This document shows positions 25,816 to 35,471 of a stretch of 64,000 nt of DNA, one piece after another (position 1 is the stretch's first letter; each line of letters starts with the position of its first letter). The notes under the pieces were generated by a model, which was not told where the DNA came from, made no database searches, and saw only the letters and a list, made by a program, of their open reading frames with translations. Source of the DNA: Prevotella sp. (GTDB lineage: Bacteria; Bacteroidota; Bacteroidia; Bacteroidales; Bacteroidaceae); the NCBI GenBank assembly GCA_022486815.1, contig JAKVJW010000012.1:1-64000 (forward strand), written 5' to 3'. The position numbers were made by a program, and so were the translations under genes.

Positions 25816-26586
25816 TTAGCGTTTAAAATCATCTACAAGGATATCCCAATCATCACGAAACTGAGTCATCTTTTTGTAGATAAGGTTAGCACCTTCTTTG
25901 GTCAGTGCAGAATCAGGTAAAGGACCACTGTTTACGGCTACTGTAAAAATGTTTGCAGTGACACCCGATCGTACTCCGAGAGGAGCATTCTCTATGACTA
26001 TGCCTTGCCACGGTTGACAATTACCACATTTTCTCAGTCCCATCAGATAAGGATCAGGATAGGGTTTGCCGCGAGTAACATCGTAGGCTGTAACGATATG
26101 TTTTTCATCAAAGAATTCTCCGAAATCGTGAAGTAGTCTTTTGATAAGTGGACGTTGCCCACTTCCTGTTACTACGCCGATCGTGACTCCCGATGCTTTA
26201 ATCTTTCGCATCAGATCGATTACTCCGGAAAATATCTTTGCTGTAGGTAATTGATGAAAATAATCAGTTTTTACATCATATATTTTTTGTGCCTCTTCCA
26301 GTGTGAGGTCTTTGTCTGCTTGCCTTTTCGCAAAGTCACGGATCGTATCGATACCTCGGGCACCTTCTGTAGCGTATGCATCTTTGGCAGTCATGCGTAT
26401 ACCGAATTGCCTCATGCAATTGGTCCATGCAATAGCATGATTGGGCATGGAGTTGTAGAGCACTCCATCCATATCGAATAAAACGCAGCGGATACCTTTT
26501 TCTGTTTCTTCAGTTGTGACCACTCCAGATGCTTTAAGATGGTTTCTGTATTTGCTTAAAGCTTCTTGGATGTTTTCTTTATTCAT
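25816..26586 (-). CDS. HAD-superfamily phosphatase (beta-phosphoglucomutase-like)
   Basis: Haloacid-dehalogenase-fold hydrolase, probably a small-molecule phosphatase or mutase. Motif I is FDMDGVLYNS (nucleophile and general acid Asp), followed by a helical cap as in the phosphoglucomutase branch. Motif II is GVVTGSGQR, then TRGKPYPDPYLMGL (motif III lysine) and VIENAPLGVRSG (motif IV, where Glu-Asn stands for the usual Glu-Asp). The substrate cannot be named. I chose the ATG at 26586 (MNKENIQEAL, 256 residues); a frame 21 codons longer is possible. It lies 161 bp after pgi on the same strand, separated by a strong hairpin. Confidence 0.85.
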   Translation of the reverse strand: MNKENIQEALSKYRNHLKASGVVTTEETEKGIRCVLFDMDGVLYNSMPNHAIAWTNCMRQFGIRMTAKDAYATEGARGIDTIRDFAKRQADKDLTLEEAQKIYDVKTDYFHQLPTAKIFSGVIDLMRKIKASGVTIGVVTGSGQRPLIKRLLHDFGEFFDEKHIVTAYDVTRGKPYPDPYLMGLRKCGNCQPWQGIVIENAPLGVRSGVTANIFTVAVNSGPLPDSALTKEGANLIYKKMTQFRDDWDILVDDFKR

Positions 26587-26700
26587 GTTATAAATAGAAT
26601 GGAATGAGTCTCCCTTTGTATATGTCCGAATGTTGATAACGGGGTACATATACTATGGAAGTTTCATCCTTAGATCCAGTTGGGATATTTTTAATGTTTT

Positions 26701-26739
26701 CCGGGGGACGAATTCTATAGTTCTGAATTTGTCCCCCGG
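26701..26739. terminator. Strong hairpin after pgi
   Basis: CCGGGGGACGAATTC (26701-26715) pairs with GAATTTGTCCCCCGG (26725-26739), 15 bp with one G-T pair and a 9-nt loop. It starts 8 bases past the pgi stop. No T run follows on the pgi strand, so it may be a terminator or a 3' stabiliser. Confidence 0.6.
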
Positions 26740-26747
26740 AGTAAGAA

Positions 26748-28109
26748 TTATTTTTCTTTATTTAGACGTTCCCGGATAGCAGTACTTTCTGTTTCATATC
26801 CTGGCTTATTCAAGAGAGCAAACATATTCTTTTTATAAGCTTCTACACCAGGTTGGTTGAATGGATTGACGCCTTCCAACAGACCGCTGATGCCACAAGC
26901 TTTCTCAAAGAAATAGATGAGTTGACCGATGTAGTATGCGTTTAGTTCTGGAACACTGATGCGGATATTAGGGACGTTACCGTCTACATGAGCCAGACGT
27001 GTACCGAGTTCTGCCATTTTATTTACCTCATCAATACGTTTTCCTTCGAGGAAATTCAAGCCATCGAGGTTATCCTCATCATGAGGAAACAGTAGTCTGT
27101 GATTAGGTGTTTCGATAGAGATAACGGTTTCGAATATAGACCGTTCACCTTCTTGTATCCATTGGCCCATCGAATGGAGGTCTGTCGTGAAGTCACAGGC
27201 AGCTGGGAATAATCCTTTGTTTTCTTTGCCTTCACTTTCACCATAGAGTTGTTTCCACCATTCACCGATATAGTGAAGTTTTGGCTGGAAGTTCTCGATG
27301 ATCTCAATCTTTTTTCCTGCTTGTGTATAGAGGGCTTGTCGTGTGGCAGCATATTGTGCAGAGGGATTATCTTCGAAAGATGTATCAGAGCCAGTAATCT
27401 GTTCCATGTCACGAGCGCCTTCAATCATCTTTTTGATGTCATAACCGGCACAGGCGATGGGCAGTAATCCGACAGGAGTAAGGACGGAAAAGCGACCACC
27501 GACATTATCTGGAATAATAAAACTCTTGTAGCCTTCTTGGTCGGCACATATCCGTGCAGCACCCTTACGGGCATCAGTGATAGCGACAATGACCTTTTGG
27601 GCTTCTTCTTTCCCGCGTTGTGCTTCACACTGTTTCCTTAGCAGACGGAATGTCAGTGCTGTCTCTGTTGTCGTACCTGATTTGGAAATGTTGATGACAC
27701 CGAATTTCTTATCCTTTAGATAAGTTGTCAACTCTGATAGATAGTCTTCTCCAATATTATTTCCGGCAAAGAGGATATTCGGGTTTTTATGATCATCATT
27801 TACAAGCCAGCTGAAAGAATTTCCTAATGCTTCAATGACGGCACGTGCACCCAGGTAACTGCCACCGATACCTGCGACAACAATAGTTTCACAGTTATCG
27901 CGAAGAATACTTGCCTCATCTTCAATTTCCTTGAGGAATGCTGGAGTGATGGAAGATGGAAGATGTAACCATCCCAGAAAATCATTTCCGGCACATGTGC
28001 CGTTTTCGAGTGCTTCTTGGGCTGTTTTTACTTTTGACTCATACGATTTTACTGCACCATTCTTCAAAAACGGTGTAACTTTTGTAATGTCTAAGCTGAT
28101 ATTTTTCAT
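26748..28109 (-). CDS. pgi: Glucose-6-phosphate isomerase
   Basis: Interconverts glucose-6-phosphate and fructose-6-phosphate in the cytosol. The 453-residue protein is of the shorter bacterial type. Visible signatures are [33 protein letters not shown] (sugar-phosphate loop), [16 protein letters not shown], the catalytic Glu in GESEGK, and [14 protein letters not shown]. It is 50 bp after gpsA, within the lysS-gpsA-pgi run that is conserved in Bacteroidetes. Confidence 0.97.
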   Translation of the reverse strand: MKNISLDITKVTPFLKNGAVKSYESKVKTAQEALENGTCAGNDFLGWLHLPSSITPAFLKEIEDEASILRDNCETIVVAGIGGSYLGARAVIEALGNSFSWLVNDDHKNPNILFAGNNIGEDYLSELTTYLKDKKFGVINISKSGTTTETALTFRLLRKQCEAQRGKEEAQKVIVAITDARKGAARICADQEGYKSFIIPDNVGGRFSVLTPVGLLPIACAGYDIKKMIEGARDMEQITGSDTSFEDNPSAQYAATRQALYTQAGKKIEIIENFQPKLHYIGEWWKQLYGESEGKENKGLFPAACDFTTDLHSMGQWIQEGERSIFETVISIETPNHRLLFPHDEDNLDGLNFLEGKRIDEVNKMAELGTRLAHVDGNVPNIRISVPELNAYYIGQLIYFFEKACGISGLLEGVNPFNQPGVEAYKKNMFALLNKPGYETESTAIRERLNKEK

Positions 28110-28159
28110 TAAAATTGTATTTTAATTAGTGGACTGGATCCACCGAAAATTATGAATTC

Positions 28160-29155
28160 TTACCGGAACACATCTGCCAGGAGTTTGATTTCCGTACTAG
28201 GATCAATACGATTGTACAGAATATCATAGACAGCGTCAAGGATAAGCATCTTCACATGTGTGTGGCGGTTGATTTCTTTCATACATTTTGTGCCATAATA
28301 GCCTTCTGCTATCATTTCCATTTCGATCTGAGCACCTTTTACAGAGTAGCCTTTCCCAATCATCATACCGAAGGTACGGTTACGGGAGAATTTTGAGTAC
28401 CCTGTCACCAGCAGGTCACCTAGGTATACACTGTCATAGATACAACGGTCACAAGGATAGGTAGCTGTCAGAAAGCGGTTCATCTCCTGTATGGCATTTG
28501 ACATCAGGACAGCCTGGAAGTTATCACCATATTCGAGTCCGTTGCAAATTCCTGCTGCGATGGCATAAATGTTTTTCAGAACTGAACTGTATTCTATTCC
28601 GATGATATCGGTAGAGACCTTAGTACGGATATAATCTGAGTTTAACACCTGTGTTAAAGTTCTTGCTTTTACTAAATCGTGTGAAGCGATAGTTAAGTAG
28701 GTGAGACAATTTTGTGCGACTTCTTCTGCATGGGAAGGTCCTCCTATGCAGGCCAGATTTTGATAGGGTACTTGATATACTTGATGAAAGTATTCAGAAC
28801 AAACCAGGTTTTCATCTGGAATGATTCCCTTGATTGCTGTAACGATGAATTTATCCTTTAAAGGAGATTTCAGATTCTTAAGCAGACCTTTTAGATAAGT
28901 TGAGGGTGTGACGAAAACAAGGGTGTTGTACTGATTTGCGATTTCGGTAATATCATTGGAAAAGAATATTTCTCCGACATCGAACCGGGCATTTGACAAG
29001 TAGGCAGGATTATGTCCAATCCGCTTAAAGTCCTCGATGCGGTCAGCTCTGCGGACATACCAGCCAATATGGTGAGTATGACTGACAATCATCTTTGCAA
29101 TTGCTGTCGCCCACGAACCATCACCTATTATCGCTATCTTACCTACATTAAACAT
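28160..29155 (-). CDS. gpsA: Glycerol-3-phosphate dehydrogenase [NAD(P)+]
   Basis: Reduces dihydroxyacetone phosphate to sn-glycerol-3-phosphate, the backbone of phospholipids. The 331-residue protein starts with the Rossmann motif IAIIGDGSWATAIAKM. It has the catalytic-lysine segment VTAIKGI, then CIGGPSHAEEVA, and the second lysine with the SSVLKNIYAIAAGIC block in the C-terminal domain. It sits between lysS (121 bp upstream, with an intervening hairpin) and pgi (50 bp downstream). Confidence 0.96.
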   Translation of the reverse strand: MFNVGKIAIIGDGSWATAIAKMIVSHTHHIGWYVRRADRIEDFKRIGHNPAYLSNARFDVGEIFFSNDITEIANQYNTLVFVTPSTYLKGLLKNLKSPLKDKFIVTAIKGIIPDENLVCSEYFHQVYQVPYQNLACIGGPSHAEEVAQNCLTYLTIASHDLVKARTLTQVLNSDYIRTKVSTDIIGIEYSSVLKNIYAIAAGICNGLEYGDNFQAVLMSNAIQEMNRFLTATYPCDRCIYDSVYLGDLLVTGYSKFSRNRTFGMMIGKGYSVKGAQIEMEMIAEGYYGTKCMKEINRHTHVKMLILDAVYDILYNRIDPSTEIKLLADVFR

Positions 29156-29210
29156 AAGTCCTTCACACGATTAATCTTACGAAACTTTTAAGTCCCCGTA
29201 TAAATTCTAA

Positions 29211-29249
29211 TCAGTTGTGTGGATGAATAGTTCAAACCATCACAACTGA
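29211..29249. repeat. Inverted repeat between lysS and gpsA
   Basis: TCAGTTGTG (29211-29219) and CACAACTGA (29241-29249) are perfect 9-bp arms, with TGG/CCA pairing inside. There is no clear T run on the minus strand. Possible partial terminator or processing hairpin. Confidence 0.45.
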
Positions 29250-29276
29250 TAATTTAACGATTTATGCAAAAAGTGA

Positions 29277-31022
29277 TCAGGCCTTTTCTGCCTTAGTAAC
29301 CTTAATTGCAGCGTTAATCCACTTCTCTATTTCATCAACGGAAGGCTTGTCGTAGCCCAATTTATATTTTTTATTGACTTCTCCAATCTTCTGTTGTAGT
29401 CCCTGAGCTTTTTCATCACGGATATCAGAGATCAAGTTGAAACCACATTTGCGAAGTACATGCATCCAGTTTTCCGGGACTCCAATGGCAGTCCATTCCG
29501 TGACACTGCTTTGTGGAATTTTGGGTTCTGGCTTCATCTGCGGGAAAAGCATGACTTCCTGAATGTATTCCTTGCCTGTCATCAGCATAACCAACCGGTC
29601 AATACCAATACCGATACCACTGGTAGGAGGCATGCCGTATTGTAGGGCGCGAAGGAAGTCCTGGTCTATAATCATCGCTTCATCATCACCCTTGTCAGCC
29701 AGTTGCATCTGTTCTTTGAAACGTTCTTCCTGATCAATCGGATCATTTAATTCAGAATAAGCGTTTGCCAATTCCTTTCCGTTGATCATCAGCTCGAAGC
29801 GTTCTGTCAGTCCCGGTTTGGAACGGTGCATTTTTGTCAGTGGAGACATCTCCACAGGATAGTCTATAACGAAAGTAGGTTGGATAAAAGTTCCCTCACA
29901 GAATTGACCGAACATCTCATCGATAAGTTTGCCTTTGCCCATGGTATCATCTACTTCCATGTTAAGTTTTTTGCAAATCTCACGGATTTCGTCCTCATTC
30001 TTGTCGTTAACATCATAGCCTGTCTTTTCTTTGATAGCCTCGAGAATAGGAATACGGCGATAAGGAGCTTTGAAACTGACAAGATGGTCACCGATCTGGA
30101 CCTCCGGTTTGCCATTGACAGCGATGCAAATGGTTTCCAGCAGGTTCTCCGTAAATTTCATCATCCAGTTGTAGTCCTTATACTGGACATAGAGCTCCAG
30201 ACAAGTAAATTCCGGATTATGATAGCGGTCCATACCTTCATTGCGGAAATTCTTGCCGATTTCATATACTCCTTCAAAACCGCCGACAATGAGTCGCTTC
30301 AGATAGAGTTCTGTGGCGATACGCATATACATGTTGATATCCAGTGCATTGTAGTGGGTGATGAATGGACGTGCGCTGGCTCCTCCGGGGATGCTCTGGA
30401 GAATTGGAGTTTCTACTTCTGTATATCCTGCTTTGTCAAAGAAGTTACGCATGGTGCGCAGTACGATAGCCCGTTCCATAAAGGTTTTCTTGACACCATC
30501 GTTGACAATAAGGTCAACATAACGTTGGCGATAACGTAGTTCGGGGTCGTCAAATTTATCATAGGCGACTCCATCTTTATACTTAACGATAGGCAGCGGC
30601 TTCAGACTCTTGCTGAGAAGGGTCAACTCAAGGGCGTGTACTGTAACTTCACCGGTCTGAGTCTTGAACACGAACCCTCTGATACCAATGAAATCACCAA
30701 TGTCCAGAAGTTTTTTGAAAACTTTGTTATACATATCCTTGTTCTCATCCGGACAGATGTCATCCCGCGTGACGTATACTTGAATTCTGCCTTTGGAATC
30801 CTGTATCTCCATGAAACTGGCTTTACCCATAATGCGTCTGCTCATCATACGACCGGCAATGATTACCTCGCGCTTCTCTTCTTTATATTCAGATTTGATA
30901 TCTGTGCTGAAAGCGTTGGTAGGATATTCTGCTGCTGGATAAGGATTGATTCCCATTTCCCGAAGTTCCTGCAAACTTTGTCTGCGACCGATTTCTTGTT
31001 CGCTAAGTTCTAATACGTTCAT
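29277..31022 (-). CDS. lysS: Lysyl-tRNA synthetase (class II)
   Basis: Charges tRNA-Lys. In 581 residues: an N-terminal OB-fold anticodon-binding domain (about 50-150), then the class II core with motif 2 FRNEGMDRYHNPEFTCLE and motif 3 GIGIGIDRLVMLMTG. After the core, residues from about 500 on form an extra helical domain (NWMHVLRKCGFNLISDI onward) that E. coli LysS lacks and Bacteroidetes enzymes usually carry. First gene of lysS-gpsA-pgi; a TAATTTTG -7 element on the minus strand (31054-31061) lies 32 bp upstream. Confidence 0.97.
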   Translation of the reverse strand: MNVLELSEQEIGRRQSLQELREMGINPYPAAEYPTNAFSTDIKSEYKEEKREVIIAGRMMSRRIMGKASFMEIQDSKGRIQVYVTRDDICPDENKDMYNKVFKKLLDIGDFIGIRGFVFKTQTGEVTVHALELTLLSKSLKPLPIVKYKDGVAYDKFDDPELRYRQRYVDLIVNDGVKKTFMERAIVLRTMRNFFDKAGYTEVETPILQSIPGGASARPFITHYNALDINMYMRIATELYLKRLIVGGFEGVYEIGKNFRNEGMDRYHNPEFTCLELYVQYKDYNWMMKFTENLLETICIAVNGKPEVQIGDHLVSFKAPYRRIPILEAIKEKTGYDVNDKNEDEIREICKKLNMEVDDTMGKGKLIDEMFGQFCEGTFIQPTFVIDYPVEMSPLTKMHRSKPGLTERFELMINGKELANAYSELNDPIDQEERFKEQMQLADKGDDEAMIIDQDFLRALQYGMPPTSGIGIGIDRLVMLMTGKEYIQEVMLFPQMKPEPKIPQSSVTEWTAIGVPENWMHVLRKCGFNLISDIRDEKAQGLQQKIGEVNKKYKLGYDKPSVDEIEKWINAAIKVTKAEKA

Positions 31023-31265
31023 TTCTTCTACTTTCTATCTGTTACTTTGATTGCAAAATTAATAAATTATTCCGAAAGCATCATGTGTTTTGTGATTTTT
31101 ATTCGTCTCTTAGGTATATCTTTATATTACACTTTATATTCGTAAGTACCCGCTTTCGTTTCTTCTCCATTCTTCCTTTTTAACATAAGAATAACAAAAT
31201 ATAATCTCTTCATAAATTTATGTGCTTGTTTTTTAGTAAATTTGCCAAACAAAAATATCAGATTC

Positions 31266-31730
31266 ATGGATATCGAAAAACAAAGAGAAATTCTGGAAAA
31301 GGAAGATGGGCTTTCAAAAACCTTGGGCATGGAATTTATTTCTACGCCTGAACCAGATACATTGATCGGAAAAATGAAAGTTGATGACCGCAATAAACAA
31401 CCTTTTGGTTTCCTGAGTGGTGGTGCTTCTCTGGCATTGGCAGAGAACTTGGCCGGTGTAGGTAGTATGGCAGTTTGTCCTGGAAGGATATGTGTGGGTA
31501 TCAACGTAAGTGGTAACCATCTGAAATCTGTTCTTTATGGAGATACAGTCACTGCTTATGGATACTTGCAGCATAAAGGGCGTACACTGCATGAATGGCA
31601 TATTGATATTCGCAATGAAGAGGGTGATTTGATATCTACCGTACAGGTAACAAACTATGTGTTGACCCCTCGTCATCCAAAACCGGAGGTAAAGGAAAAT
31701 ACAGCAGAGGATTCTGTAAACCATGAGTAA
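31266..31730 (+). CDS. Hotdog-fold thioesterase, probable DHNA-CoA hydrolase (MenI-like)
   Basis: PaaI/YdiI-type hotdog thioesterase of 154 residues. The catalytic helix motif GFLSGGASLALAENLAGVGS contains the expected acidic residue, and GINVSGNHLKSV follows. Being first in the menaquinone cluster and overlapping menF by 8 bp, it most likely removes CoA from 1,4-dihydroxy-2-naphthoyl-CoA, the product of MenB. That role rests on family and context. I chose the ATG at 31266 (MDIEKQREI); an upstream TTG overlaps the -7 element TAAATTTG (31237-31244). Confidence 0.88.
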   Translation: MDIEKQREILEKEDGLSKTLGMEFISTPEPDTLIGKMKVDDRNKQPFGFLSGGASLALAENLAGVGSMAVCPGRICVGINVSGNHLKSVLYGDTVTAYGYLQHKGRTLHEWHIDIRNEEGDLISTVQVTNYVLTPRHPKPEVKENTAEDSVNHE

Positions 31731-32832
31731 TTATGTGATTTATCGTCTACCGGATAAGGATCAGTGTGTTTACATGTCTTCCCAATCACAACCGGTTGCC
31801 TTAAATTCTGTGGTGGACTTGAACGGACGTGAAGGGTTCGTCATTACTCCATTTGCTCCTTCTGATGAGAATCCTGTACTTCTTCTTGTTCCTGACCATA
31901 CGGAAATTGTTAAGATCCGAATGGGGAAAGACAGTGTTTCTGGAAATAGGGATGCTGTAAGTTCTAGTAAGGCTTGTGATGTGTCCAGTGAAAGAGATGC
32001 TTATCAGAAGGTTTTTAAGGTGTTTCATGATCAGCTGGAAGCAGATGAGTTTGAGAAGATTGTTCTTGCTCGACGATCGAGGCGCTATATGGAGATGGCT
32101 CCGGTTCCCGAAGATCTTTTTCAGAAAGCCTGTTTGCGCTATCCTCATTTGTTTGTTGCGCTCGTTTCAACTGAGCAGAGTGGAACATGGCTGATGGCTA
32201 CTCCCGAAATTTTATTGAACGGAAATGGAAAAGTCTGGCAGACCATGGCTTTGGCCGGAACGATGAAGTCTGTATCAGAAGTTTTGCCAGATCAGATCAA
32301 CCCTGAGTCAGTTGAAAATGTGGATGCTATGTTGGAACATAAGAATGGTTCTTTGCGTAATATCCTTTGGACGAAGAAGAATGTTCATGAGCAATATCTC
32401 GTCGCTGACTATATTGAGAAATGTATTCGACGTTTTTCCAATCATCTTGAGAGGACTCTGCCGTATACGATACGTGCCGCTGATCTGCTGCATCTGAAAA
32501 GTGATTTTAGATTTACCCTTCAAGGGCAGGATCATTTGGGAGAATTGCTTGATGCCTTGTATCCTACACCGGCTGTATGTGGTCTTCCGAAGGAGAAGGC
32601 GCGTCGGTTTATCCTTAACAATGAATGCTTTCCACGTCGTTACTACAGTGGATTCCAGGGACCGCTTTCTTTTCAAGGGGAGACGCATCTTTATGTCGCC
32701 TTGCGTTGCATGCAGATTACAGACCGATATTGTGATCTATATGCTGGAGGCGGTTTGTTGAAGGACAGTCATTGTGAAGATGAGTGGTTGGAGACAGAAG
32801 CGAAATTGGGTACAATGGAACGATTATTGTGA
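31723..32832 (+). CDS. menF: Isochorismate synthase
   Basis: Converts chorismate to isochorismate, the first committed step of classical menaquinone synthesis. In 369 residues the N terminus is short and poorly conserved, as in Bacteroidetes MenF. The C-terminal chorismate-binding domain has FEKIVLARR, LMATPEILL, ALAGT, PTPAVCGLPKEKARRFI, and YAGGGLLKDS followed by EWLETEAKL. Members of this superfamily include PabB and TrpE; the men neighbours settle the assignment. It overlaps the thioesterase gene by 8 bp and is followed by menD. Confidence 0.93.
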   Translation: MSNYVIYRLPDKDQCVYMSSQSQPVALNSVVDLNGREGFVITPFAPSDENPVLLLVPDHTEIVKIRMGKDSVSGNRDAVSSSKACDVSSERDAYQKVFKVFHDQLEADEFEKIVLARRSRRYMEMAPVPEDLFQKACLRYPHLFVALVSTEQSGTWLMATPEILLNGNGKVWQTMALAGTMKSVSEVLPDQINPESVENVDAMLEHKNGSLRNILWTKKNVHEQYLVADYIEKCIRRFSNHLERTLPYTIRAADLLHLKSDFRFTLQGQDHLGELLDALYPTPAVCGLPKEKARRFILNNECFPRRYYSGFQGPLSFQGETHLYVALRCMQITDRYCDLYAGGGLLKDSHCEDEWLETEAKLGTMERLL

Positions 32833-32847
32833 TTGTTGTCAAAATAT

Positions 32848-32853
32848 AAGGAG
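32848..32853 (+). promoter_or_regulatory. Shine-Dalgarno site that fixes the menD start
   Basis: AAGGAG lies 3 nt before the ATG at 32857. It supports this start over a TTG at 32833 directly after the menF stop. Confidence 0.6.
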
Positions 32854-32856
32854 AAT

Positions 32857-34530
32857 ATGTATAGTAATAAAGAGAATGTCAATATATTAACCGACTTGCT
32901 GGTCAAGTATGGAGTTCATTATGCAGTGGTTTGTCCTGGAAGCAGGAATTCGCCTATTGTACATAATCTTCAGGTTTGCCCTTCTGTTACTTGTTACCCA
33001 TGTACAGACGAGAGGTCGGCTGGCTTTTATGCCTTGGGGATGTGTCAGTATACCAATGAACCTGTTGTGGTTTGTGTTACTTCCGGTACTGCCCTTTTAG
33101 ATCTCTCTCCTTCGGTGGCTGAGGCTTATTATCAGCACCAGCGGTTGATAGTCCTTTCGGCTGATCGTCCGGAACAATGGATCAATCAGTTGGATGGACA
33201 AACGATCCGTCAGGAGGGAGCGTTGGGTAATTTTGTCCTGAAAACAGTTTCATTGCCAGAGCCCCATGACGAGGAAACTTACTGGTATTGTAATCGATTG
33301 GTCAATGAGTCATTACTGGCATCTTCCCATTATGGTGGAGGACCGGTACATATCAATGTTCCGATTACAGAACCCCTGTATGAATATACAGTCAGTCAAC
33401 TTCCTGAAGAGCGCTTGATTCGTTCTTTTCAGGGAAGTATATCTATAGAAGGACGGGATTTTATTATCCATCAGTTCATGAAAGCAAAACGTCCGATGAT
33501 TGTTATCGGCCAGGATGATCCGTTTATCTATAAAGGGTTGGAGAAGAGTTTGCAGATTATTTCCCGTTATGGTGTTTTACTCAATGAACGACTCAGCATA
33601 CCGGACTATGATATTGTACATTTTGATGAAGTCCTTTCCGGAAATACAGATGAACGGTACCAACCTGATTTCCTGATCTTCATGGGATATACCTTGGTCA
33701 GCAAACGATTAAAAGTTTTTCTGAGAAAAAATCCTGATCTGGAGACTTGGAGGGTATCCATGGATGATACGGTATACGATACGTTCAAGTCGTTGAAGGG
33801 AATAGTTCAAACTGATTCTGCTGATTTTCTGGAACATCTTGCCACGGAAATCGAAAAGACAAAAAAGAAGAGTTTACCTTTTCACGAAATTTGGAGAGAG
33901 GCTTTGGACATCGTCGAAAAACGTACTGCTGATTATGAACCGGAGTATTCCGAGATGGCGGTCGTAAAGTATTTTGAAGAACAGGTGGAAGATGTGGATT
34001 ATGACTATCAGGTGCAATATGGCAACAGTAGTGCTGTCCGACTGGCGAATATCCTCGCTTGGCATCATGCCTGGTGTAATCGGGGTGTGAATGGTATAGA
34101 CGGTTCGTTGTCAACTGCTGCAGGAATGTCGATTATCTGCAAAGAGATGGTCTTCTGCATCCTTGGTGATTTGAGTTTCTTCTATGATGCAAATGCACTT
34201 TGGAATCAGAATCTACGAGGTAATTTCCGTATTATCTTGATGAATAATGGTGGTGGTGCTATTTTTAATCAGTTTGATGGGTTGCATAACAGTCCTGCAC
34301 GTGAAAAACTGGTCAGGGCTGATCACCATACGACGGCTCAGGGCCTTTGTACACAGAATGATATTGGTTATTTTCAAGCTCATTCAATGGAAGATATGCA
34401 AATGGGGATTATTCAACTCCTTACGAGAAAGACCAATCGCCCGATGCTTTTGGAAGTGTTTACAGATTCGGAAACAGATACGAAAGTTTATGAAGATTAT
34501 TTCAAAAGGCAGTCAGTTGAGGGCCAATAA
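32857..34530 (+). CDS. menD: SEPHCHC synthase MenD
   Basis: Thiamine-diphosphate enzyme that joins 2-oxoglutarate to isochorismate, giving 2-succinyl-5-enolpyruvyl-6-hydroxy-3-cyclohexene-1-carboxylate. In 557 residues: the N-terminal pyrimidine-binding domain with VCPGSRNSPI and TDERSAGFYALGM (catalytic Glu), a central domain, and the C-terminal diphosphate-binding domain with NRGVNGIDGSLSTAAGMS and CILGDLSFFYDANAL (GDxSF in place of GDG) plus NNGGGAIF. The ATG at 32857 is preceded by AAGGAG. menF ends 24 bp upstream. Confidence 0.96.
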   Translation: MYSNKENVNILTDLLVKYGVHYAVVCPGSRNSPIVHNLQVCPSVTCYPCTDERSAGFYALGMCQYTNEPVVVCVTSGTALLDLSPSVAEAYYQHQRLIVLSADRPEQWINQLDGQTIRQEGALGNFVLKTVSLPEPHDEETYWYCNRLVNESLLASSHYGGGPVHINVPITEPLYEYTVSQLPEERLIRSFQGSISIEGRDFIIHQFMKAKRPMIVIGQDDPFIYKGLEKSLQIISRYGVLLNERLSIPDYDIVHFDEVLSGNTDERYQPDFLIFMGYTLVSKRLKVFLRKNPDLETWRVSMDDTVYDTFKSLKGIVQTDSADFLEHLATEIEKTKKKSLPFHEIWREALDIVEKRTADYEPEYSEMAVVKYFEEQVEDVDYDYQVQYGNSSAVRLANILAWHHAWCNRGVNGIDGSLSTAAGMSIICKEMVFCILGDLSFFYDANALWNQNLRGNFRIILMNNGGGAIFNQFDGLHNSPAREKLVRADHHTTAQGLCTQNDIGYFQAHSMEDMQMGIIQLLTRKTNRPMLLEVFTDSETDTKVYEDYFKRQSVEGQ

Positions 34531-34600
34531 AAATATCGAAAAGAAAGTTTTCCTATTGATGAATAGGAAAGTTGACTAAGACTTTTTAAAAAGAAATGAC

Positions 34601-35437
34601 ATGGAAGAAAAGGAAAAAAGAGAATGGAAGACCATTCCAGGTTTTGATTTTAAGGATATTCTTTTTGAAGAATACAATCATATCGCAAAGATTACGATTA
34701 ATCGTCCCCGTTATCGTAATGCTTTTACTCCACTGACTGTCTGGGAAATGAGCCAGGCATTCAGCTACTGCCGCAATACATTGGATATCCGCGTTGTCAT
34801 ATTGACGGGTGCAGGAGACAAGGCTTTCTGCTCTGGAGGTGATATGCACGTCAAAGGACGTGGTGGATATGTGGGGAAGGATGGTGTTCCTCGTTTGAAT
34901 GTGCTTGATGTTCAGATGCAGATTCGCTATCTTACTAAACCTGTGATTGCTATGGTAAACGGCTATGCTATTGGTGGCGGTCATATCCTGCATGTAGTTT
35001 GTGATCTGACCATTGCCAGCGAAAACGCCATTTTCGGACAGACGGGACCGAAGGTAGGGTCTTTTGATGCCGGGCTCGGTGCTTCTTACTTGGCCAGGAT
35101 CGTGGGTCAGAAGAAGGCTCGTGAAATCTGGTTCTTATGTAGGCAATATTCTGCGAAGGAAGCTGAACAGATGGGACTTGTAAATAAGGTGGTACCATTT
35201 GATCAACTTGAGGATGAGACGGTATCCTGGGCTGAAACGATGATGGAGCGTTCTCCGTTAGCCCTGCGTATGATGAAGGCTGGATTTAATGCTGAACTTG
35301 ACGGTCAGGCTGGCATCCAGCAACTTGCCGGTGATGCTACTATGCTGTATTATACGCTGGATGAGGCTCAGGAAGGTGGTCATGCATTTCTGGAGAAAAG
35401 GAAACCGGATTTTGATAAGTTTCCTCAGTTTCCATGA
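34601..35437 (+). CDS. menB: 1,4-dihydroxy-2-naphthoyl-CoA synthase
   Basis: Crotonase-fold enzyme that closes the naphthoquinone ring from o-succinylbenzoyl-CoA. The 278-residue protein has [11 protein letters not shown] and the oxyanion-hole and catalytic region [19 protein letters not shown], then [14 protein letters not shown], which is diagnostic of MenB within the enoyl-CoA hydratase family. The C-terminal block FLEKRKPDF is also typical. It lies 70 bp after menD and 34 bp before menC. Confidence 0.97.
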   Translation: MEEKEKREWKTIPGFDFKDILFEEYNHIAKITINRPRYRNAFTPLTVWEMSQAFSYCRNTLDIRVVILTGAGDKAFCSGGDMHVKGRGGYVGKDGVPRLNVLDVQMQIRYLTKPVIAMVNGYAIGGGHILHVVCDLTIASENAIFGQTGPKVGSFDAGLGASYLARIVGQKKAREIWFLCRQYSAKEAEQMGLVNKVVPFDQLEDETVSWAETMMERSPLALRMMKAGFNAELDGQAGIQQLAGDATMLYYTLDEAQEGGHAFLEKRKPDFDKFPQFP

Positions 35438-35471
35438 ACTGCGAATATAATTTGACTTCATTTATTTCTTT

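Noticed and set aside
29826..30539. 237-codon plus-strand ORF
   Set aside because: It lies wholly inside lysS on the opposite strand and its product shows no family features.
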